Shown here: piece after piece, positions 60,158 through 64,000 of the stretch
Layout of the letters: every line of letters starts with the position of its first letter
Position numbering within the stretch: the stretch's first letter is position 1
NCBI GenBank assembly: GCA_018883665.1
Contig: JAHLFU010000017.1
Coordinates: forward strand, 33,616-97,615
Direction of reading: 5' to 3'
Length of the DNA stretch: 64,000 bases
From: Paraprevotella stercoravium
GTDB taxonomy: Bacteria; Bacteroidota; Bacteroidia; Bacteroidales; Bacteroidaceae
Made by a program: the position numbers and the translations under genes
Notes under the pieces: model-generated
Database searches by the model: none
What the model saw: only the letters and a program-made list of their open reading frames with translations
Told to the model about the DNA's origin: nothing

Positions 60158-60640
60158 ATGGCAGAACAACAGTTTGAGAGCAGCGTGAAGCTGATTCCCT
60201 ACAGCCAGAATCTGGTTTATGCCAAATTGTCCGACTTGACTAACCTTGCGGTAATCAAGGACCGTATCAATGATCCGATGTTTGAGACAGCGGTGGCAGG
60301 AAAGGTTCCTCAGGACAAGTTGGAGCAGATTAAGGAACGTGTCAAGGATATGACTTTTGACCGTGACTCGATTACAACAACAGTTCCTCCTATGGGTGAG
60401 CTTTCATTGCGAATTATAGAACGTGAAGAACCGAAATGTATTAAGTTCGAAGCGGTAAACAGCCCGATTCCGGCAAATCTGTGGATTCAGCTGCTTCCAG
60501 TGACTGAAACACAGTGCAAGATGAAGCTGACTATACGTGCCGAACTCAATATGTTTATCAAAGCAATGGTAAGCAAGCCTCTGAAAGAGGGCGTGGAAAA
60601 ACTGGCTGACATGTTGGCCATGATTCCCTATGGAGCATAA
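60158..60640 (+). CDS. SRPBCC (START-like) small ligand-binding protein
   Basis: 160 residues. The N terminus 'FESSVKLIPYSQNLVYAKLS' and the C-terminal long helix ('KALVSKPLKEGVEKLADML'-like) fit the polyketide-cyclase/START helix-grip fold. No catalytic residues can be named. It lies between pyrE and argH, an order known from other Bacteroides, but its ligand is unknown. Confidence 0.82.
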   Translation: MAEQQFESSVKLIPYSQNLVYAKLSDLTNLAVIKDRINDPMFETAVAGKVPQDKLEQIKERVKDMTFDRDSITTTVPPMGELSLRIIEREEPKCIKFEAVNSPIPANLWIQLLPVTETQCKMKLTIRAELNMFIKAMVSKPLKEGVEKLADMLAMIPYGA

Positions 60641-60666
60641 GAAAACTAGATAAACCGACGAATATT

Positions 60667-62010
60667 ATGGCAAGTAAACTTTGGGAAAAGAATTTCGAGG
60701 TTAATCAGGAAATAGAAAAGTTCACGGTCGGTCGCGACCGTGAACTTGATTTGTTTTTGGCCAAGCACGATGTGTTGGGCTCTATGGCTCATATCACCAT
60801 GCTGCAGAGTATCGGTCTTTTGGAAAAGGACGAACTGACAGCACTGCTGGCCGAACTGAAAAATATATACGCAGAGATCGAAGGCGGCCGTTTTGTCATT
60901 GAGGAAGGTGTAGAGGACGTCCATTCACAAGTAGAGCTGATGCTTACCCGTAAGCTGGGTGATATGGGTAAAAAGATTCATAGCGGCCGTTCGCGTAATG
61001 ATCAGGTGCTGGTGGATCTGAAACTCTTTACCCGTCAGCAATTGATGGAGATTGCAGAAGAAGTGCATGTGTTGTTTGATGAACTGATTGTTCAGAGTAA
61101 CCGTTATAAGGATGTACTGATGCCTGGTTACACGCATCTTCAGGTTGCCATGCCGTCAAGTTTCGGCTTGTGGTTCGGTGCTTATGCCGAGAGCCTGGTT
61201 GACGATATGCTCTTCTTGCAGGCTGCTTTCAAGATGACCAACCGCAATCCGTTGGGATCGGCTGCCGGATATGGTTCATCTTTCCCACTGAACCGTACGA
61301 TGACGACCGAACTGTTAGGCTTTGATTCTATGAACTACAATGTGGTTTATGCTCAGATGGGACGCGGTAAGATGGAGCGGAATGTGGCATTTGCTTTGGC
61401 CGGACTAGCCGGTACATTGTCTAAGCTGGCTTTTGATGCCTGTATGTTCAACTCACAGAATTTCGGTTTTGTAAAACTTCCGAACGAGTGTACTACCGGT
61501 TCCAGCATCATGCCTCACAAAAAGAATCCTGATGTATTTGAGCTGACCCGTGCCAAATGTAACAAATTGCAGGCTCTTCCTCAGCAGATTGTGCTGATCA
61601 TGAATAATTTGCCTTGTGGCTATTTCCGCGATCTGCAGATTATTAAGGAAGTGTTCATTCCGGCTTTCCAGGAAATCAAGGATTGCCTGCAGATGGTGGC
61701 CTATATCATCAATAAGATTCAGGTAAATGAACATATTCTGGATGATCCGAAATATGACAATATGTTCAGTGTAGAAGAAGTAAACCGTCTGGCTGCAGCC
61801 GGTATGCCGTTCCGTGATGCGTATAAGAAAGTCGGTCTGGATATCGAGGCCGGAACCTTTACTCCGGACAAGCATGTGGCGCATACTCACGAAGGCAGTA
61901 TCGGTAATCTTTGTAATGACCGTATTGTAGAATTGATGAATCAGGTATGGAACGGGTTTAATTTCTCCAAGATGCAAGAAGCTGAAAAGAAACTGCTGGC
62001 TTCTGAATAA
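60667..62010 (+). CDS. argH: Argininosuccinate lyase
   Basis: 447 residues. The family signature 'GSSIMPHKKNPD' (near 278) with the catalytic Ser is intact, and 'HSGRSRNDQVLVDLKLF' is the second block. It splits argininosuccinate into arginine and fumarate, the last step of arginine synthesis. A terminator hairpin 40 bases after its stop lies inside the next reading frame. Confidence 0.96.
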   Translation: MASKLWEKNFEVNQEIEKFTVGRDRELDLFLAKHDVLGSMAHITMLQSIGLLEKDELTALLAELKNIYAEIEGGRFVIEEGVEDVHSQVELMLTRKLGDMGKKIHSGRSRNDQVLVDLKLFTRQQLMEIAEEVHVLFDELIVQSNRYKDVLMPGYTHLQVAMPSSFGLWFGAYAESLVDDMLFLQAAFKMTNRNPLGSAAGYGSSFPLNRTMTTELLGFDSMNYNVVYAQMGRGKMERNVAFALAGLAGTLSKLAFDACMFNSQNFGFVKLPNECTTGSSIMPHKKNPDVFELTRAKCNKLQALPQQIVLIMNNLPCGYFRDLQIIKEVFIPAFQEIKDCLQMVAYIINKIQVNEHILDDPKYDNMFSVEEVNRLAAAGMPFRDAYKKVGLDIEAGTFTPDKHVAHTHEGSIGNLCNDRIVELMNQVWNGFNFSKMQEAEKKLLASE

Positions 62011-62020
62011 ATAGCTTAAG

Positions 62021-62611
62021 ATGAATATTTTTCAGCAATCTTTTAAATCCAATCTCCTTTCCCCTATATCTTATGGTATAGGGAAAGGGAGATTTTTTGT
62101 TCTGTTACTGCTGTTGGCGTCTTGTACGAAGCAAACGGAACAGTTTTATACTAATAAGCCTGCTCGTTTCCGGGTTCAGTTTGTGCAGACCATTCCTCCT
62201 TTGAATGCGGCTTTGAATGGTATGGGAGAGTTTGTTACGATCACACAGCGTACCGATGTTTACATTTATAGTAATACCCAAACTTCGTTCTCTCGCCCTG
62301 TAACCAGTGCCGACAGAGATTATAATTATATGGGGCTTTCCGGTTTTATCGTAGGATTGCCTAATATTCCGCCTTTAGGATCCAGTGCCAGTCAGGTCGT
62401 ATGTTATGATTTGGCCTGCCCGAATTGTTATGAGGAGCAGGTGGTGACCCGTGAGATGCAGCTGCAGACCGGGGGCAGATGCTATTGCCGCCTTTGTCAG
62501 CGTACTTATGATCTCAACAATCAGGGCTATGTTGTGAGTGGAACCTCAGGAAAGTCATTGTATCGTTATCGGGTAGTCTATCAGAACAATACTCTTTTAA
62601 TAAATAATTAG
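62021..62611 (+). CDS. Small lipoprotein with Rieske-like, all-cysteine metal motif
   Basis: 196 residues from the ATG at 62021. The hydrophobic stretch 26-33 and lipobox 'LLASC' (Cys35) predict a lipoprotein with a long n-region. The C-terminal domain has C133-x2-C136 and C154-x-C156-x2-C159 followed by 'YDLNNQGYVVSG', laid out like a Rieske domain but with cysteines in place of the two histidines, so a zinc or rubredoxin-type iron site is more likely than 2Fe-2S. Codons 11-25 lie within a terminator-like hairpin. No other in-frame ATG precedes the signal peptide. Function unknown. Confidence 0.75.
   Translation: MNIFQQSFKSNLLSPISYGIGKGRFFVLLLLLASCTKQTEQFYTNKPARFRVQFVQTIPPLNAALNGMGEFVTITQRTDVYIYSNTQTSFSRPVTSADRDYNYMGLSGFIVGLPNIPPLGSSASQVVCYDLACPNCYEEQVVTREMQLQTGGRCYCRLCQRTYDLNNQGYVVSGTSGKSLYRYRVVYQNNTLLINN
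62051..62098 (+). terminator. Terminator-like hairpin inside the lipoprotein 5' coding region
   Basis: An 18-bp imperfect stem (62051-62068 with 62077-62094, one wobble and one mismatch), an 8-base loop and a run of T (62093-62098). It fits the argH terminator but also codes for residues 11-25 of the next protein. Confidence 0.8.
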
Positions 62612-62628
62612 AAAAAAGTTGCGAAATA

Positions 62629-62660
62629 TTTGCAGAAGTCATTTCTTCTTCATACCTTTG
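62629..62660 (+). promoter_or_regulatory. Promoter of the tRNA-Gly/tRNA-Leu unit
   Basis: TTTG (62629-62632), a 20-base spacer and TACCTTTG (62653-62660). Confidence 0.9.
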
Positions 62661-62680
62661 CAGCGGTTTCAAAAAGAATT

Positions 62681-62753
<73 letters not shown>

Positions 62754-62760
62754 CTAAGGC

Positions 62761-62846
62761 GCTCGAATGGTGGAATCGGTAGACACGAGGGACTTAAAAT
62801 CCCTTGGCCAGTAATGGCTGTGCGGGTTCAAGTCCCGCTTCGAGGA
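62761..62846 (+). tRNA. tRNA-Leu (anticodon TAA)
   Basis: Class II tRNA with a long variable arm (gcca-gtaa-tggc). Anticodon stem AGGGA/TCCCT around CTTAAAA puts the anticodon TAA at 62795-62797; T-arm GCGGG-TTCAAGT-CCCGC. Acceptor GCTCGAA pairs with TTCGAGG except at the first pair, which reads G1-G72. It is seven bases after tRNA-Gly and cotranscribed. Confidence 0.9.
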
Positions 62847-62853
62847 CGTGCTG

Positions 62854-62888
62854 AGGCAGATCGTTTACGATTTGTCTTTTTTTGTTTT
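62854..62888 (+). terminator. Terminator of the tRNA unit
   Basis: A 9-bp wobble-containing stem (gcagatcgt/acgatttgt) is followed by a long T-run. Confidence 0.6.
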
Positions 62889-62901
62889 TATACCCCTATA
62901 T

Positions 62902-62950
62902 CCAACTCCTGCATGACTCGTAGAAATGAGTTATGCAGGAGTTGGTTTTT
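62902..62950. terminator. Second terminator, convergent with the gene at 62988
   Basis: An 18-bp stem (62902-62919 with 62928-62945, one wobble) and TTTTT. It lies 38 bases from the stop of the minus-strand gene and probably serves that gene or both directions. Confidence 0.85.
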
Positions 62951-62987
62951 GGAGTACGGTTTTTGTATCACATGTTTTTCTAGGATT

Positions 62988-63656
62988 CTATTTTTTCTTG
63001 AGGAACATGTGAAATTCTTCCAAGGGCTTGTCGTAAGCTTCTTGTAGAACCTTTCCGGAATTTGGCTTTCCAGGATGATAGGTATCAAAGAAGATAATAT
63101 TCTGGTCTGAATTATATTTTAGCCAATTGCCATTTGAAAGAATGGCTGGCTGGATTGCCATATTGACTATGTCAAACACTCCGCTTCCGCAGCATACAAT
63201 AATGTCCGGCTGTAGCAGTTCCAGTTGTTTCTGTAAGAACTCAAGATTCTGTAAGGCGTATTTTTTAAGATCTGCCGTAGGTGTCGTTCCGTTGCCTATA
63301 TCCTTTATAATGTTGATTACGGCGAAAGGATACTGGCAGAACGCTTCTTTGAGGCTTTTTATTTCCGTAGCCTTGTCATACTTTGGGAATCCGGACTCGT
63401 CAGTATGCATAATGCCGTATAGACGGCCTAATAATTCACGCCAAACCTGTTCTCCGACACATGTATCGAAGTCGTATTCCCGGTAATCTTCTCCCAGCAA
63501 GTCGTCCGAATTCGGTTGCTTGAGAACAAACAACACTTTGGGATGAATGCTGTTCCAGGCATTGGTGTTTGATCCGAAAAAGATTCCGTCAGCTACATAG
63601 GCCCGATTTTGAAAATGCTCCATACAGAGCTTGTCCAGTTGTTTGTTGATATTCAT
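62988..63656 (-). CDS. Uncharacterised protein, distant uracil-DNA glycosylase-like layout
   Basis: 222 residues from the ATG at 63656; earlier in-frame starts up to 63713 would overlap the upstream gene. No clear family is recognised. The order of 'PKVLFVLKQPNSDD' early, 'LQPDIIVCCGSGVFDIV' in the middle and 'IIFFDTYHPGKPNS' late recalls the uracil-DNA glycosylase superfamily (strand plus active-site loop, Rossmann-like core, late His-Pro loop), but the catalytic motifs are not exact, so a non-glycosylase role is possible. It follows a small membrane-protein gene by 11 bases. Confidence 0.5.
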   Translation of the reverse strand: MNINKQLDKLCMEHFQNRAYVADGIFFGSNTNAWNSIHPKVLFVLKQPNSDDLLGEDYREYDFDTCVGEQVWRELLGRLYGIMHTDESGFPKYDKATEIKSLKEAFCQYPFAVINIIKDIGNGTTPTADLKKYALQNLEFLQKQLELLQPDIIVCCGSGVFDIVNMAIQPAILSNGNWLKYNSDQNIIFFDTYHPGKPNSGKVLQEAYDKPLEEFHMFLKKK

Positions 63657-63667
63657 AAGGCATTGCT

Positions 63668-64000
63668 TTAGGTAAAGAATATTCCGATAGAGAAGATAAC
63701 CATAGCCCAGCAAAAGCCGGCCATAAACATGGTACGGAAGAAGTATTTGATTTTTGAGTCCAGCATCGTGCTTCTGCTAAAATGGAAAAGCATGGAGTAG
63801 GACGTTACTTCATCAAAGTTTTTGATTGCATAGATTGCTGTAATGATAGCCGGAATGGCGGCTCCAGCCAATGCGGTAATCAACAGTATCCATCCGTTTA
63901 CGTTTAACTGTTCTTCATGGAGGATTCTAGTTTCGTTAGCGGCTAAAATACCCATGGTGAAACACACTAATAGGGCTGCCAATCCTTCCAGTTTGGAGAT
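63668..64000 (-). CDS. Uncharacterised membrane protein (cut by window end)
   Basis: About 110 residues are visible; the frame stays open to the window edge, so the N terminus is missing. Two or three strong helices occur ('LAALLVCFTMGILAAN', 'GWILLITALAGAAIPAIITA', 'FMAGFCWAMVIFSIGIFF'). No family is recognised. It is probably cotranscribed with the gene at 62988. Confidence 0.6.
   Translation of the reverse strand: MSKLEGLAALLVCFTMGILAANETRILHEEQLNVNGWILLITALAGAAIPAIITAIYAIKNFDEVTSYSMLFHFSRSTMLDSKIKYFFRTMFMAGFCWAMVIFSIGIFFT

Overview
The window reads as chromosome of a gut-type Bacteroidales bacterium (Bacteroides/Phocaeicola-like). The evidence is repeated promoters of the Bacteroidetes form TTTG-N19/20-TAnnTTTG, mostly A-rich translation starts with few Shine-Dalgarno sites, an ATP-dependent PEP carboxykinase, a SecDF-type translocase subunit, Bacteroidetes-restricted envelope families (DUF6089, DUF6242, multiple OmpH/Skp paralogues beside BamA), and a compact V-type ATPase operon. 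No rRNA operon, insertion sequence, CRISPR array or prophage is visible.

Layout. 1-10.9 kb is housekeeping: the secDF 3' end, tRNA-Arg(CCT), upp, pckA, a DsbD-like thiol:disulfide transporter coupled to an M16 zinc protease, and typA. 11.2-14.0 kb is an AT-rich two-gene McrB/McrC-like restriction module placed between typA and rpsO; it looks horizontally acquired. 14.1-19.3 kb holds rpsO, a YfhO-type membrane protein, a GNAT-nitrilase fusion and a membrane-anchored thioredoxin. 19.4-27.0 kb (minus strand) is a seven-gene V-ATPase operon (E, DUF2764, A, B, D, I, K), apparently preceded by a 30-codon small ORF. 27.1-35.9 kb (plus strand) is a surface-glycan cluster: flippase, five glycosyltransferases, a CDP-ribitol synthase-like fusion and a LicD-family transferase.

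35.9-43.4 kb (minus) carries metG, a ComM/YifB AAA protein, a thioredoxin-fold lipoprotein lacking its cysteines, a TPR lipoprotein and xerD. 43.5-47.7 kb (plus) is aroQ-pyk-O-methyltransferase-rbfA-LolC/E-like permease. 47.8-57.3 kb (minus) is the envelope-biogenesis block: ribD, two Bacteroidetes envelope proteins, uppS, bamA, three ompH/skp genes and murI. 57.4-62.6 kb (plus) is prmC-recX-comF, then pyrE-SRPBCC-argH and a small Cys-rich lipoprotein whose signal peptide is encoded across an intrinsic-terminator hairpin. tRNA-Gly(GCC) and tRNA-Leu(TAA) follow, and then the start of what may be an accessory region (minus strand, two poorly known genes, the second cut by the window edge).

Strongest leads: the pairing of an Acs1/Bcs1-like CDP-ribitol synthase with a LicD/fukutin-family transferase, which predicts a ribitol-phosphate-decorated surface glycan; the Na+-type ligand set in V-ATPase subunit K, together with missing C/F subunits and a possible upstream small ORF; the McrB-like protein, which has no N-terminal reader domain and a large insert between Walker A and B; and the terminator-in-gene lipoprotein with a Rieske-like layout but all-cysteine ligands. 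All functional statements come from reading the sequence and from family knowledge; no searches were run.
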